Assembly (NCBI GenBank): GCA_964017195.1
Contig: OZ024887.1
Span: 3,895,959 to 3,959,958, forward strand
Direction of reading: 5' to 3'
Length of the DNA stretch: 64,000 nucleotides
Origin: Siderastrea radians
Taxonomy: Eukaryota; Cnidaria; Anthozoa; Scleractinia; Rhizangiidae
This document shows, in pieces, positions 36,910 through 49,757 of the stretch; within the stretch, counting starts at the first letter, position 1, and each line of letters starts with the position of its first letter. The notes below the pieces were generated by a model. That model ran no database searches, was not told the DNA's origin, and saw only the letters and a program-made list of their open reading frames with translations. A program made the translations under genes and the position numbers.

Positions 36910-39538
36910 ATCGAGTCCTCGATAAAAGTGGTTGTGAAAATAACAAAACAGGAGAAACTTAGTCATCTACATTTTTGACAGCGAGTAATCCAGGGGAATA
37001 ATATATCGTCTCCTGATAACGGGTGTGGTCCCACTTAGTGTTAATTCAGTCCACTATTGTAATTCAATCCACATTATCAAAAAATTGAAATAGGAAAGGA
37101 AACGCGATAATTGTATGCGACCCACTTTATGTTTTTAACATTTTACGTTCAATTCAGGGTCAATTTGTTGCTCGGACGTTGAGACAAAATCAGAGATTTT
37201 ACCACGCATGGTTCATAGGTGAGAATGGCTGCGGTCAAAGCTGTTTGCTTCGGTGTTATACTTCTTAACTATGCTTCCGCACGTGGTTTGCACTGTGGTT
37301 AACTCTTTGAATTTACTGCATCATCCGAGCAAAGAAAATTGAACATAAAATAAAGCCACATCAGAATAGCGTTTTTCCTTTCTTATGTAAATTTTAACAT
37401 TTTTATGATTTTTTTAAATACCGTAAATTGGTAAATCTGAATCGAACGCTGAGTGCAGCAGAGTCAAGAAGTAAGTTATATCGGTTTACGTAGTACAGTA
37501 CAGAGCGATTGCTTTTTCGTTTCTTTTAAATCTCGCGGGTGGAGAGTGTCGAAAGCGTGAAGAGCTTTGCTTCAGCCCGTCACGGTTCTAATACCCCACA
37601 TATTTGTCTTATTTGCACACACGCCAACTCACTCAAAACCCCGCCCGGTTTAAAACTGCGTTAACCTCAGAACATTTACAATGTACAGTATATAGCAGTA
37701 TGTAGTTGGAAAGGCAGTATACCTCTCAACAGAATAAACAAAAGCGTATCAATTTGCACACACTGACCCTTGGTCATGGTATTTGCTGGTTATTTAGAAC
37801 TTCTCTGCGTTTAAGTTGCTTTAATGTCGAGCTATAAGAGTAGGGTGCATTATATTTTTACCACTAAGGAAGCAAGGAAGAAAAACCTAGGCTAGTGTGA
37901 AATCCGGTCCAAGACGTACTGGGAAAGGAGAAGAGAAGTGGGAATGACCACAGGAAATATAGAGGGGAATTGCACGGCCTTTTTTGCACCATTTTCGTAG
38001 CCTTTTAATTGCTGTTGTTAACGTGCAGAGCGAGTGTCGTTGTGGGGAGAGAAGGACTCACAGTGGCGACACCATTCCAGTGCCGTTTACATTTCGAGGG
38101 AACCGCGGCAAAGCTGAGGGGTAAACCTGGCCTTGGGGAATACGAAGACATAGAACAATCTCTACAAATCCTTTAATATGGAATTTATGGCCATTAGAAT
38201 ACTTAATGTACCTTGAATTTTGTGCGTCTGCAATAGTCACAAGAAATTGAACGTACAGTTCAAGTATTTCTTAGAAGTGATATCTCACGACTATTCCCTT
38301 TAGTCTCAACCCCGAAACTGGCTAATCGAAGCGCCGGGAATTAGAAGGGAAATAGAAGGTTTTATCACGTGGTGGGAAAACGAGCTCCCAGATAAAGATA
38401 AGTGAACGCATTTCATTCTGAACGCTTCAAAATTACATCTGAGGGTTTGTTTCGTCTTAAAATTCAGCATTCCATGGGATGCACCTTTTATTTTTTCTTC
38501 CGTTGTCTTAGAAAAAAATTGAGAAGGAAAAAATCAAACTCCCCGAGACATCGCTACATTAAAATAAACAAAAACAAACCAAGACAATAGTTTCTCAGCC
38601 TGCAACTCAGTATACATCGTTTATTGCGAGCGAGTTATGTATATCTATACAACGGTTTAGTTTTCTTTCAAGCAAAAATATAATGCAATAATAAATAAGA
38701 ATGCTCCTGCAACAGTCAAAGCCGCAGGGGAAATCTGTACAATAATCGGTCACTTGCTTTGGTTACAATACATGGGCCTGTTTAGAAGCCTAAAACGGAT
38801 TCCAAAGAGACGGCCTTTTTTGGCGATCGTGCGTCGAAAGTGAAGACAAAGGGAGAAAACTAAATGTCGCCCACCCACACTTCCTAATTCTCTTTATTTA
38901 CACTATTTACAGAACAACCTGAATAGTTGATGCTATGAACTGAGTGTAGTCCACAAGTAAAAGTTAACGAGGTTTTGTTTAACCAGTTCTTTCCTAACAG
39001 CGCTAAAGTTCACAGAAAGAAAAATATCTCGATGCAAAATATATCTAAGTATTACTCAACTGGTTTCTTTTGAATGGTTACACCGACAAGATTTCATGTA
39101 CAGGGTCAATTAACAGTCCGTCAAGTACCACCAAGCACAGAAACAAACAGTAATGCACGAAACCTCCACTCAGTTTATTTGACTGGTCACACTACGGGGT
39201 TTCCTCCAAACACTAGAGAGTTAGAACCACCTAGGTTATGATAAACAATTTTTTAAAAAAGTAGTAGTTAGGATTTTGGGCGAGCTTGGAGCTTTCTCCA
39301 CGTTAAATAAAACCTATTTATTATAAAACCTCTTAATTTGTTGAGAAACAGAAGGCTTAGTGACTGTTGTAGTTTGCGAAGTTTGAAGACCACGCAAAAA
39401 AAATGGACGCTTAAAACAGGGAAGGGAAAGTGGCAGCGTTTGAAATTTGTTGTTCTGATAAAAACCTGTACATGTCAACTGTAGTCATCTATTAAATTTA
39501 CAAGTATGCATATCGCGTAAGACGTTCATTGCTTCAAG
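36910..39538. other. Intergenic between two convergent genes
   Basis: No coding exon is seen. The lower part probably holds the 3' UTR of the minus-strand AEBP2 gene. Minus-strand AATAAA hexamers lie at 39317-39322 and 39174-39179. Confidence 0.4.
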
Positions 39539-42500
39539 TCATTTTCGGCGATGTTTCCTGTGAGAAAGCCGGCGATAGAATGAAGGATCCAAGTCGGCGG
39601 CCACGTCATTTGGGAGCTGGGAGATATGTACGGTTCGTGTCCTGTGCTTCTGTACATCATTTAAAGGAACCCACTCATCTGGCAATCTGTGAAAAACGTT
39701 ATGAAAGATGTTAAGGAAAAATCAATTACGTTTACAAGCTAAGAGATGGTCGGAAAGGTAATATTAGATGCCCAGGCATCTAGAATATCAGAGCTTGTGA
39801 AAGGACACGACATTTACATTAAATAAACAAGTTTAAAGTGTACCCCTTTTATTTTATTTATTTGTTATTTATTTTGTTTTATTCTATTAGCTTCGCCAAA
39901 GAAACCAAAACATTCAACGTAACTAAACTAAAGAAGGGGGTAGGCAGGGACACCGCAACAGTGATGACAGTATAAAGAGAAAGATGATAATGTAAATTGT
40001 GATGTTGTAGACAGTACACTTTTTCCACAGAGGAGAACAAAGATGCAATTTTGAGTCCCCAACAGGAGTCAAATACATATCATCTTGCACATTCATTGGT
40101 CATTTAGGAGGCTAATATGTGACATACATCCTACAAACTGCTTTAATAAATCATTTACTGTACTCAATCTGTCATGAGCATGAGGCTACAACGCAAAATT
40201 ATATATAATAAGCACTTCACGACCACTGAGTTAAGATTTGGTAAAGTTCCAGTTTAACAAAAACCACCGAAAGCCCCACTTTATGTCAACGTTGTCAGCT
40301 TACAAACCCATAAACCCTGTTGCCAAATTATTCACAAACTGAAATTTACACATTTTGTTTGATGCTACATGTAGAGGGAAGAATTCGGTTAAATCCACGA
40401 CCACTTCTCCATGGAATGATAAATGACGGTAGTTACGTTATGTAGGGATGACTTCTCAGGGACATTATGAGCAAAACTACCCAATGACTGCTCTTACACT
40501 GATTACAGGATATTTGCAGAGAACACAGCTTTAGGAATATTGATTTCTGGTCTGGTGGAGTTTTTAAGACTTGAATGTGAAAGAAGGTGCTGTTTGATTT
40601 CAACTGAAACATTAGAGAAGTAGCTCTGTAAGTAAGCTCAAGTGCTAAAAAGAACACATTAATTTCCTACTGAACGTTCCATAGTAAGGATAAGTGGAGC
40701 ACACAAGGTAAAGAAAATTTTTTCTACTGATGACAGACCAGTGTAAGCTAGGGGACCAGATGGGAATAGATGGTAATTTGTGGCAGTTAATTAAGATATG
40801 TAGGGTATGTGAAACACTGTGCTGCGCAGCACTGATCACACTTACATTTCTTCAGGCAACCATCTCAGAAGCACATCTATATCTCCAGACTTCTCTTCAG
40901 TTCTTCGACCAAGAACCTATAGTAGAAACAACAACTTAATAATAACTGAAGCCTACTAAAAGATATCTCTAACACGTTTCTCCAAGTTGAGTGATTGGTT
41001 GTTGAGCCAGTATGTACAGTAAGTTACACCACATTGACAGGTTTTCTGCTGATTGTTGTACAACCACCACCAAAGTAATCACTTTTAGAAAATCACAACA
41101 AATACAAATTAAGTAATGGGATAAATACAACTCAAGTCAAAAGCACAGGAAAACCAGTAAGAGTTGAAGACTGAGGAAATTCCTTCCCATTTCAAGCTAC
41201 TGGCTAGAAGGCATTTCAAGCACAGGGAAGAGATGCTAACAATCCAAAAAGATTTCAACTACAGTTAACCAAAGTACACCGAGGAAGTTGCCTTTAAGCT
41301 CACACAATGTGTATGTTGTGGTTCAAATTTTTCTTTGGTTTAAAAATTTTCGAACCAGTTTAATTTTTATATTCCTTTGTCTTAGATTATGGTAATGAAT
41401 CTGAGACAAAGGAAAATAAAAATTAAACTAGTCTGAAAAACAACCCCACATAAGGGCCTTATAAGGTTCTTATTAAGTAAAATAAATTAATTACTAGCTA
41501 GGGTAATGACCATATACGTGTAAACTACCATTGGAATTTCGCTTGTCACTTTACTGTTACCAAAACTGGCAATAAGAAAGACTTTATTCCTCACTTGGAT
41601 GTGATGCTAGTCTTTTCCAAGATTGTCGTCTAGCATCTTGAGTATATATGGACAATAATCAGTTAAATTAAAATGCAATGCTTAGGGGCACAACACGAGA
41701 CCATCCACCAGCAGTTCAAAACTAACCTTGCTCTGAAAGACAATGTTTGCACCATCAACGCCCAATCTGTAACATGACACAGGCATCACATGTGGCAGCT
41801 TCTCTTTTATTTTACCCACAGCACGTTGATCAATGAAGTCTTCCTTCGCTGCGCAAAAAATATGTATATTTTTTGTCACTGTGTGGTTCTCTTTCAGTAT
41901 GAAATCATTAAAGTTAGAAAGCTTTATCACAAGTACCCACATAATGTGGTACTCTGCACTGCTCACTATACTCTTCAGCTATATTTTGTTTGCCTTTAGG
42001 AACACAAAACATTCTCAATGTCACTTAGTACTTGTAAAAGAACTTTTAAGGCATGTTTGCTGGATATATATATGCAATATCTGGATGATATAACTAGTTG
42101 CTTGAAAAAATCCAAACCTGATCCTGATATGAACGTTAAGAAAATTGTTTCCACTTGAGTTTTCTTCAAAGCATTTTAGTCATCTAAAAAGTGCAAAAAT
42201 TGAACTGCTAGTTGGTTAAAACTGTGCAAAGCAAAACCTTAGACAGCTGGGCTGTGACATCCAACAAGAACCAACTTCAGCTTATCCACATTTTTCCTGT
42301 TAAAAACATTAATTTGAAGCCTGGCTTATGATTGCTAGCCAAACTCTTACAGACAGTCGGTCTCTTTACACATTTTGTAATGCAGATTGATTCATTAAGA
42401 TGCAATGCAGTTCACATTAAATTCAAACTGGGGTGGCATTGTCAGTGGCCTATATATGAAGTTATCAAGTACTGCTTATAAGTAGGTGGCTCAGAAATTT

Positions 42501-44726
42501 GAGGACGCTCGAAAGGGTTTTTAGCCACGCGCATGCATAGCCTACACACAACATAGCTATGTAATTAGAAAGCACGCATCAGCTGACTGAATCCAAATGA
42601 AAAGTCGTGTGCGCAAAATACCGAAAGTTAAAATGTCACATAAAATCATGTTAACCAGAAATAAAACGTGCACAAAACATTTGTTTTTATCTCGAAATTT
42701 TGCTTGAAAAGACCATCTTGACTTTTTGCATGCATGTAGCATTAAGTGTGCCAATTCAAATGGAAGCATTTGGAGGAGAGTTATTCAGTGGAAATTTTTG
42801 AAGATCAAAAAATGACTTTTTCAATATAACTTAAGTTTTACTGAATAACTTTTTGCCACACCGTCAGAGAAGTTGAAAAACTTAGGGAGCTTTCTAAAAA
42901 TGCAATAAAAAGGGTAGGTCACCCACTTAGTTTTTTAGATAATTAGCGAAAACTGAAATTTGGAGGTTCCTTTTATGGACCTATTGTATTGCCATGGTAA
43001 TGGCTGTGACGCCACAACCAGCCTTAAAGTATTGCCCGACAAAGGAGTTGTCAACATATTTATAGTTTACCCACATGGTCAGAAATATTTCTTTGTAATC
43101 TGTGCTCATTTCAAAAGGATTATAACAATTAAAAAAGCCCTTTGTTTAGCTGCCTGCCATCAATAAATGAAAACAATGAGTACAAGTACAAGTGAATCAC
43201 GAAACTGTGAGCATAGCAAGTCATTTACTTTCCAATCTTCTCCCAAGTGGTGATCTTATTCCTTACCTAAAAGATACTCAAACTCATGCCAAATTCCCTG
43301 CTCCCTGGCCAAAGCAAAGAATACCTTAGGTACAGTATTATACCCAATTCAAGGACAGGGAGAGGGGATTTTTTGTTTGATCAGTAAACCAAGTAGACAA
43401 AAATCAAGTGTACTTAAACCGTTCACCCATATAAGAAATGATTCACCAAAAACTAATTTTCACAGTCAAATGATTGCAGGTTGTTGCAAACCAGTGGAAA
43501 TAATGGTAAAAATAAAAGCTCTTTATCTCTATTTAGATTTGTATCTCTATTTAGTATTAGGACTATCAATAATTACAGGAGTCCATTTTTGACGAAAAAA
43601 AAAAAACAGACAGACATTTGAGGATGGATTAATTCCAAACAAACATTCCTCTAATTCTAATTCTTGTATTCTTTCACGTTTCAAAACGTCTTCCAAATCC
43701 ATGAAAACGACTATGTCCTGTGTCCTGGTAGGATCAGTGATTTCGTATGTATCTTGTGCGGTGATATAGAAAAGGACGTTAAATGTGGCGATACACATTT
43801 AATATCTTTCTCTTCGTCAGCATTAATTAACATGTTTACTTTAGAAATAACCATACCAACCTTGTGTTGGTGGTCTTGCCTGCCGAAGAATCCTCATTTT
43901 CTTCTTCTTCTTTTTCATTACTTTCTTAGGTGAAGAATCGTTTTCCCCTTTCTGTCTTTTCGTTGGCTTGGAATCGTTAAAATGAGATGGTACATGTCTA
44001 GCTAAACCCTCTCTGGACGAAAAAGCCATGGAGCATCCACTTATCATACATTTAAACGGTTTAGCACCAGTATGAGCGTTCACATGTTTCGACAGCCATG
44101 AGTGTGACAAACTCGGTTTGTCAAACACCTTGCAGCCTTCCCACAAGCACACGAAAACGTCTTGAGAGGACATCGGCTCAACATGAGCGGTCCTAACATG
44201 TTCTGATAATTCCACAGCATTTTTAACTACAACATTACACAAAATCCATTTACATTCCACGGTTCCTTCTTCCTTACTAGCGACATCTTTTGTGCTTGTC
44301 GTTGTTTTCCTGTAAAAAGTATAAAGACTGATGTAGTTAGCAATGCAGCGTTGCGTTCTCCTTTTATAACGCTGCAAAGTTGAATGCTGGTCACAGGAAT
44401 CAACATAAAAATAAAACCTAACCGTCTCATACTTACTCCTTATAGTTTGTTTCTGAAGAGGATGATTCGATATTTTCTAATTCTCTCTTTTTGGAATGTA
44501 AGACAGCAGGGCTACTTTCGTTAGGGGAACCGCAAGAGTCACAATTGACCGCAAGGGATTCGTTGCATTTAGATGGTTGTTTTGAATTATTGGCCACACA
44601 GTTCTCATTTCCTCTTATTTCGAGTTCTGGAGTACTACACAAGCTATTTGGTGTTCCAGTCCCGAGTGATTCAAGGTCGATCATGGTGTGACAACTAGAC
44701 GACTCGAAGACTTCAGCATCCGCCAT
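39539..44726 (-). CDS. AEBP2: AEBP2 orthologue, PRC2 accessory zinc-finger protein, 5 exons
   Basis: The join is 44726-44437, 44309-43861, 41848-41727, 40916-40846 and 39686-39539, giving 359 residues with matching phases. AEBP2 binds the SUZ12/EED/EZH2 Polycomb repressive complex 2 in the nucleus and stimulates H3K27 methylation. Residues 1-97 are a Ser/Asn/Glu-rich low-complexity region. Three C2H2 fingers follow: C116-H139, C151-H176 (FVCLWEGCKVF) and C184-H206 (GLARHVPSHF). A Lys-rich patch (KKVMKKKKKKMR, 226-236) matches the KR motif that contacts the nucleosome. Exons 3-5 encode the C-terminal region: DFIDQRAVGKIKEKLP, then VLLRWLPEEILPDEWV, then VHISQLPNDVAADLDPSFY. This order matches vertebrate AEBP2, including the EEILPD(V/E)WV block that here spans the exon 4/5 junction. 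The N-terminus is much shorter than that of the long mammalian isoform. Confidence 0.95.
41354..41432. mobile_element. Small palindromic MITE-like repeat in AEBP2 intron 3
   Basis: The inverted arms ACCAGTTTAATTTTTATATT...TTTGTCTTAG and CTGAGACAAAGGAAAATAAA...ACTAGT face each other across about 17 bases. The arms are about 31 bases with few mismatches. No coding content. Confidence 0.6.
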
Positions 44727-44780
44727 GTTTTGCTTGATTCAACAATCACGTGGAATTAAATCGCGTTTGTTTTGAGTCAA

Positions 44781-44790
44781 CCAATCAGCG
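44781..44790. promoter_or_regulatory. CCAAT box (NF-Y type)
   Basis: CCAATCAGCG matches the NF-Y consensus. It lies about 55 bases upstream of the AEBP2 start codon. NF-Y sites work in either orientation. Confidence 0.5.
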
Positions 44791-44977
44791 GCCTTCATCT
44801 TTGAGCGAAGTTATTTTCTCTTGGGGGAGGGCGGGGGGATGGAAAATACCTGCACTTTACTTTACTTTAATATTCTTTCTACAGGAAATTGATGCAAAGA
44901 GAAAAACATATCCCGTGCAATCAAAATACTGTTACCAAATCCCCTCATGAAAGTTCCCTACTTTTACCTTTTGGCAG

Positions 44978-45000
44978 GAGCCCAATGGGCTCCTGCTTTT
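44978..45000. repeat. Short perfect palindrome
   Basis: GCAGGAGCCC and its complement GGGCTCCTGC are separated by three bases, forming a 23-base hairpin. It lies in the AEBP2/ZC3H10 intergenic region. It could be a solo MITE end or a structural element. Confidence 0.7.
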
Positions 45001-46238
45001 GGCCATTTTCAACTTGAAACAAAAGGAAATATTGTTATTCGATATTTAAGGCTTGAAATGTCAATTGTAAATTTTTTAGTTGAACTGAGCAGGGAAAAAG
45101 ATAGAAATACGCAGAAATATGGGAGATCCAGAAACAAAACAACCAGATATTATCCCCCACCCCCTCCCCCCACCTAAATTCTTTCTTCCAAATATGGGCA
45201 TACAAAAGGTGCGCGTCTGAGCAGATGTCGTCATTTCAGTTTGTCCGCCATTTTGGGTGCGAGCTTGGTGAGGCGCAGTTGTTTTGCGCGATTACAGCAA
45301 ATATTCACAGTTTATAACCAGAGAAAGGATTTGTTAGCGAAAGGCGCCGTAGGATATCAGGCAAAGTATGCGCTATTTTATTGTCAGGTTACGTTTTACC
45401 GGTTTTCTAATCGAAGCGACGTTTCGAAAATTATGCACTGTAGTGAGCACGCGGTCTTCTTTGTTGTATCGCGTACTTCGCTTGTTGCACTTCGCGTTTC
45501 ATACTAGTTATCAGTTTGGACGTTTTAACTTTAACAGTAGGTAGTTATAAACGGTTTATGATGTTCTATCTGACCTGGTTTAGTGTGTACGCATCTTTTC
45601 GGGTGTTTCGTAAGTTGAATTTTCGGTCACCATTCAAAGAACGTCATGTGATGTCAGGCTTGCATACGGCAGAGGAACTACAGAGTGTAGACTTTTTTTA
45701 ATTTTATCGTCCAGTGTTTGTGAAAGCCGTCATCTTGAAGCAAGCAGCTGTGTGAGTTTTTTTCTTTTGGCGTGGCCTACTTTTCATTGAACAGTTAATT
45801 GACAAAAGTTAGTCTGCACCTGCCTTTGACGATTTCAAATTTAAATGAATAAAACTTGGTTATTTATTTTACCGAGCATTTTTCATAGTAGAAATGATTT
45901 GCAAGGTTTCATAAGAAGTTTGAAACTTTTACCAAAATGGCTTGATTGACCTACTTTCTGTCTACTGAGAAGCCTATCCCTTGAAACGTTGAGTTTGCCT
46001 AACTATTTGCATTTTTGCGCTTCCGTTATGCAGCATTCCAGTACGCCTGACTTGCGTGGCGCAAAGCAGCAGAAACCTGGCAGCAGGTTTGCAGACAGCA
46101 TCTTGACAGCATTTGCAGCGATAGCCTGTGATTCTATTTCTCTGGTGAGCGCTCTGACTGTAAGCATTGAATTTGTGATATCGCAAAGCGCCTATTCTGT
46201 TGACAGCTCAAATCCGTTAACAGTGCACAGTTTTTATT

Positions 46239-47123
46239 ATGGATATGTCTCAGAACCTTGAAGACAATAATGATACTAACAACAACGCTACTGGAAGAGG
46301 CTCAGATGATGCAAAGGATTTAATCTGCCGTGATTACCAGAGAGGTGTGTGCACTCGTGGCTCTAAGTGCAAATTCAAACATCCTGATGGTATGGGAACC
46401 GAGCTCACAAACAGCCCAATGATCTGCCGAGATTACCAGAATGGAAAGTGCCAACGTCCAACTTGCAAGTATCTGCATTTGTCCAATAACGAGGAGAAGA
46501 TCTATCTGCGCACTGGTCAAATGCCGCCAAAGCGTGACCCTTTCTCTGTGCCTTTCAGAGGAGAGCAGACCCGTGCAGGTCCAAACGATCCAGTTTGCAA
46601 AGATTACCTGAACAGGAAGTGCACACGAGGACAAGGCTGTCGTTATCGGCATGTCATGGAAGAGGAGGACCAAAGTTATGGAGGCTATGGTTTTGATGGT
46701 CCTTCTGGCAAGCGTCGCCGTGAGTCTTATGAAGGTCAAAGCTACTACCACATCATGGATGAAAATGAATCACTCCGACGCAGGGTTGCTGACCTCCAAA
46801 AACAAGTTGCCGACTTAAAAGCCACAAATGAAGTTCTTCTGGAGCAAAATGCAAAGTATCGCAATCAGATAGGTGAACGCGGGAGCTACAATGGTAGTGG
46901 GAGTGGTAATGGCAGCGGCAGTGGTGGCAGCAGTGGTTACTCCTCCAGCTATGGGACAAGTTCCAGTCAGTCTTACAGCACCTCATATCCACCAAGAGAG
47001 AGCTATGCTACAAAGGATCCCTACAGCAGTTACTCGTCACCCCCTGGAGGCAGTTCATATGGTTCTTCAGGAAATTATACATCTAACTCTGCATATGGAA
47101 CTGGTTATACCAAGTTTGATTAG
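46239..47123 (+). CDS. ZC3H10: ZC3H10 orthologue, three-CCCH RNA-binding protein
   Basis: One exon encodes 294 residues. ATG at 46239 is followed by another in-frame ATG two codons later; I kept the first. Three CCCH fingers are present: C30-C38-C44-H48, C63-C71-C76-H80 (four rather than five residues between Cys 2 and 3) and C120-C128-C134-H138. They sit in repeated CRDY or CKDY contexts. A basic stretch GKRRRE follows, then a coiled coil at about 173-213 containing ATNEVLLEQNAKYRNQ. This is nearly the same as the vertebrate ZC3H10 coiled coil and the main reason for the name. Residues 214-294 are Gly/Ser/Tyr-rich and probably disordered. ZC3H10 proteins bind RNA; in vertebrates roles in microRNA processing and mitochondrial regulation are reported. 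It is head-to-head with AEBP2. Confidence 0.93.
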   Translation: MDMSQNLEDNNDTNNNATGRGSDDAKDLICRDYQRGVCTRGSKCKFKHPDGMGTELTNSPMICRDYQNGKCQRPTCKYLHLSNNEEKIYLRTGQMPPKRDPFSVPFRGEQTRAGPNDPVCKDYLNRKCTRGQGCRYRHVMEEEDQSYGGYGFDGPSGKRRRESYEGQSYYHIMDENESLRRRVADLQKQVADLKATNEVLLEQNAKYRNQIGERGSYNGSGSGNGSGSGGSSGYSSSYGTSSSQSYSTSYPPRESYATKDPYSSYSSPPGGSSYGSSGNYTSNSAYGTGYTKFD

Positions 47124-47401
47124 CACTGTTGCACTTCACCTATTATCCAGTGCTGCCATGGCTTGACATTATCCCTTGCATAGACAGGTTTTATTAGATT
47201 CAGGTGCTTCTGCAACACTACTTCATGTAGAAGAGGGGAGGGGATTAGGCAACAAACATCCACACAATTAAAACATTCCCTTTTTTGTAGTTTCTAAACA
47301 TGTTATTGACTGTATATGTTGGAAGCTTTTGGTTATCAGTTACGTTCCAATCTGCAGACAGTAAAGTCTGGCTTGTTTTTTACCTTAGACTTTCTGCTGT
47401 T

Positions 47402-47407
47402 AATAAA
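47402..47407 (+). terminator. Candidate polyadenylation signal of ZC3H10
   Basis: AATAAA lies about 280 bases past the ZC3H10 stop codon, in T-rich context. This is a sequence match only. Confidence 0.45.
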
Positions 47408-47690
47408 AAAAATCCACATTTAAATCCAAAATTGCTGCGCTTTAAACCCATCTTCAAAACAATGTTATGTTTACTTTGGACTAAAAAGTTGTGTTTATAT
47501 AATTATTTTATAGAAATAGATTGCACCACAATTTTGCTGTTTATTACGTGCCACATGGTAGGGCTGTAATATCAGGTGTCTCAATTTGATGCAAAATGAA
47601 CTCCAAGCAAAGAGGAAGTGAGGGTGAAGAATTTTTTCACAGAGAAAGGTTGTCTGCCTCACCCTCTCACACTACCCAAAACATGACAAA

Positions 47691-48251
47691 CCATAAACTG
47701 CTACTTATAACCTCCCCCGCTTATAAGCCCCTCCCAGTTATAGTCCCATCTACCTGTAAGCAAATAAAATAAGCCCCCCTCTAGTTTTCCTTGTTTTTTT
47801 CCTTAATATTAAGCACGCTCACAGAGCACTGTGGTACTTCAAACACAAAATTAGGAAAGATTGCAGAACAATGACTTTATTACTATCAGCTGATGAAGTC
47901 CTTGAAGTTGTTGTGGAGTTTCATCTCGAGTGACAACAGATGCCGTTCATGGTGATGAAGATGATGAGTTTGATGCAGAAAGTCAGACCACTCCGTTAAC
48001 TAGACATTAACATTGCCAGTTTAAATAGTGCAGATGACTTCAAATTAATAATTAAGTGCAGGGAGCTATACTGCTGTGAACTAGACAAAAGCTTTACACA
48101 ATGATAGTGAAGATAAGGTCTGAGCAGTTTTGTTTTACAGTTTTGATTTGTTCTTAAAATTGAAATGAATATAAGCCCCATTGTTTATAAGCCCACCCAC
48201 AGCCCCTTGCGAAGTTGTATAAGCCCAGGGCTAACAAGTGGCAGTTTATGG
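47691..48251. mobile_element. MITE with CCATAAACTGC termini
   Basis: The left end CCATAAACTGCTACTT matches the complement of the right end AAGTGGCAGTTTATGG. Several TTATAAGCCC motifs repeat near both ends, in the style of the 9720-10307 element. The middle is unrelated AT-rich sequence with no transposase. Length is about 560 bases. Confidence 0.75.
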
Positions 48252-48419
48252 TATTGAAGCTGCACCATCTGACCGGGGGAGCGGGGTGTAATGGTTTTAA
48301 AGAGGCGGGAATGTGCAAAAGATTTTAGGGGATGTGAAATTCGATTTTATAGTGGAGGAAGGGGGGGGGGGGGGCAAATTTTACCCAGTATTTTTTGGAG
48401 TGGAGGTGGTAATGATGCA

Positions 48420-48544
48420 GGCCCCAGTTGTTCAAAAGTTGGATAGCGTTATCCACCGGATAAATCTCTATTCCAGTGGATAACGCAACTGGATAGGGAT
48501 TTATCCGGTGGATAGCACTATCCAACTTTTGAACAACTGGGGCC
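48420..48544. mobile_element. 125-bp palindromic MITE
   Basis: GGCCCCAGTTGTTCAAAAGT begins the element and its exact complement ends it. Inside, GGATAGCG(T)TATCCACCGG and its complement continue the inverted arms to nearly 50 bases each. It sits downstream of ZC3H10, next to a G-run at 48359-48374. Confidence 0.9.
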
Positions 48545-48911
48545 AGGTGGATATAAAGGTGGTTTTTGGATTTGCGAAATGGCATGGGAGTGTGGTTTTA
48601 TATTTTTGGCGCACGCGTACGTTGTATTTTTGGCGGTATGATGTTGTGGGGGAGGAAAAGATTGCATGATGGGCACTAAGGACATCTGCGTTGGAGGCTG
48701 ATTGTGCTAACTGAAGGCTGATATCTGAGTCATGAGTATGTGACTTGGGTATGGGCCAAGCATACTCCCTTAACCAACATGCTTTCTTGTTACTGTCTGT
48801 AGCCTCTATTTTTCTGCTAGAATTTTAGCCACATCTCTTTGCTAGAGTGATTTTACTTAACCTGTGAAATAGACCGGTTCACGCTCTTACTTGCATCATG
48901 GGTAATCAGGG

Positions 48912-49757
48912 CAAGATGGCGGGAAATTCAAATTTATTTATTATTATAAAGGTTTGTAATGGGATTTCAAAGCCTATTAATTCTTCCTGTAACTTATGAA
49001 TTCAGAGAAACAATACACTAAATCTGGAGTGTATAGAAGTCCATGATCAGTTTTTTCTTTCGATATTTTCCTATCTATTTCCGTGTTTTGAGTGGGTAAC
49101 TGGCAGTATGACCCTTGACTGCGGAGGAAAAGAGAGGAAAAACGTGTAAATTTGACATTTTCAAAAGGCGGTCAATATTCGGTGTATTTCAGTCGCAGTT
49201 GTCGCAATTGGTAAATATAAGATTATTTATCGTTTTTTATAGTAATTTTATTCGAATAGTAGTAACTTGCGTTCAAGAAAGTCTAAACAAAAGGAAACAG
49301 CCATCCGTGTTGTGCTCTCGGACAAAGCATGTGTGGAATGTTTTGTGACTGAAACTTGATACAGCTTTGCAGGATTCAGCAGCGATACAGCATGTCTCAT
49401 TACGTACGTACTCGGGTTACACGTATTTCCCAACTCCCCATCTCACCTCTACTTTCTAACAGCATTTCGTAATGCACAATCACAAACTTGAATAACAACC
49501 ACGAAACGGTAGAATATTGGAGGTTATTATGCAGGCGCTACGGTCTTGTGAGCAATCACGGCTTCACGACTTCCGCTCAAGCAAGCATTCCATATAAGGG
49601 TTTGGGGTCAAGACAAACGTTCTGGAATTCAGCTTTAGCGAGGCGGATCGGAGAAGTCAGACATTTTGTTTCCAAGTACTGAAGGTTTTTATTTCCCCTG
49701 GAAGTGAAACGCGAACTTTCTGAACATTCAGCTGGAAGAAATACTTTTGATCAACAG
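48912..49757 (+). promoter_or_regulatory. Candidate promoter and 5' UTR exon of the DBB adaptor gene
   Basis: GCAAGATGGCGGGAAATT at about 48911-48928 combines YY1-like and E2F-like motifs. Some 830 bases on, a consensus donor (CAACAG|GTGAGT) closes a possible exon at 49757. The first coding exon of the adaptor has an acceptor three bases before its ATG, so an upstream non-coding exon is required. This pair is a guess. Confidence 0.3.

Larger units (their letters stand above)
44727..46238. promoter_or_regulatory. Shared upstream region of AEBP2 and ZC3H10
   Basis: The two genes point away from each other across about 1.5 kb with no other gene. It includes a CCAAT box near the AEBP2 side and a CCGCCATTTTGG motif at about 45247-45258, a YY1-type element often near start sites. 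A long 5' UTR, possibly spliced, is likely for ZC3H10. Short open frames here lack support. Confidence 0.55.

Noticed and set aside
43547..43798. Extra AEBP2 exon (83-codon minus-strand frame)
   Set aside because: The flanking exons join in phase without it and the residues do not resemble any AEBP2 block.
45241..45507. 88-codon open frame between AEBP2 and ZC3H10
   Set aside because: No known domain; more likely 5' UTR or promoter sequence of ZC3H10.
46320..46751. 143-codon minus-strand open frame
   Set aside because: It is the antisense shadow of ZC3H10.
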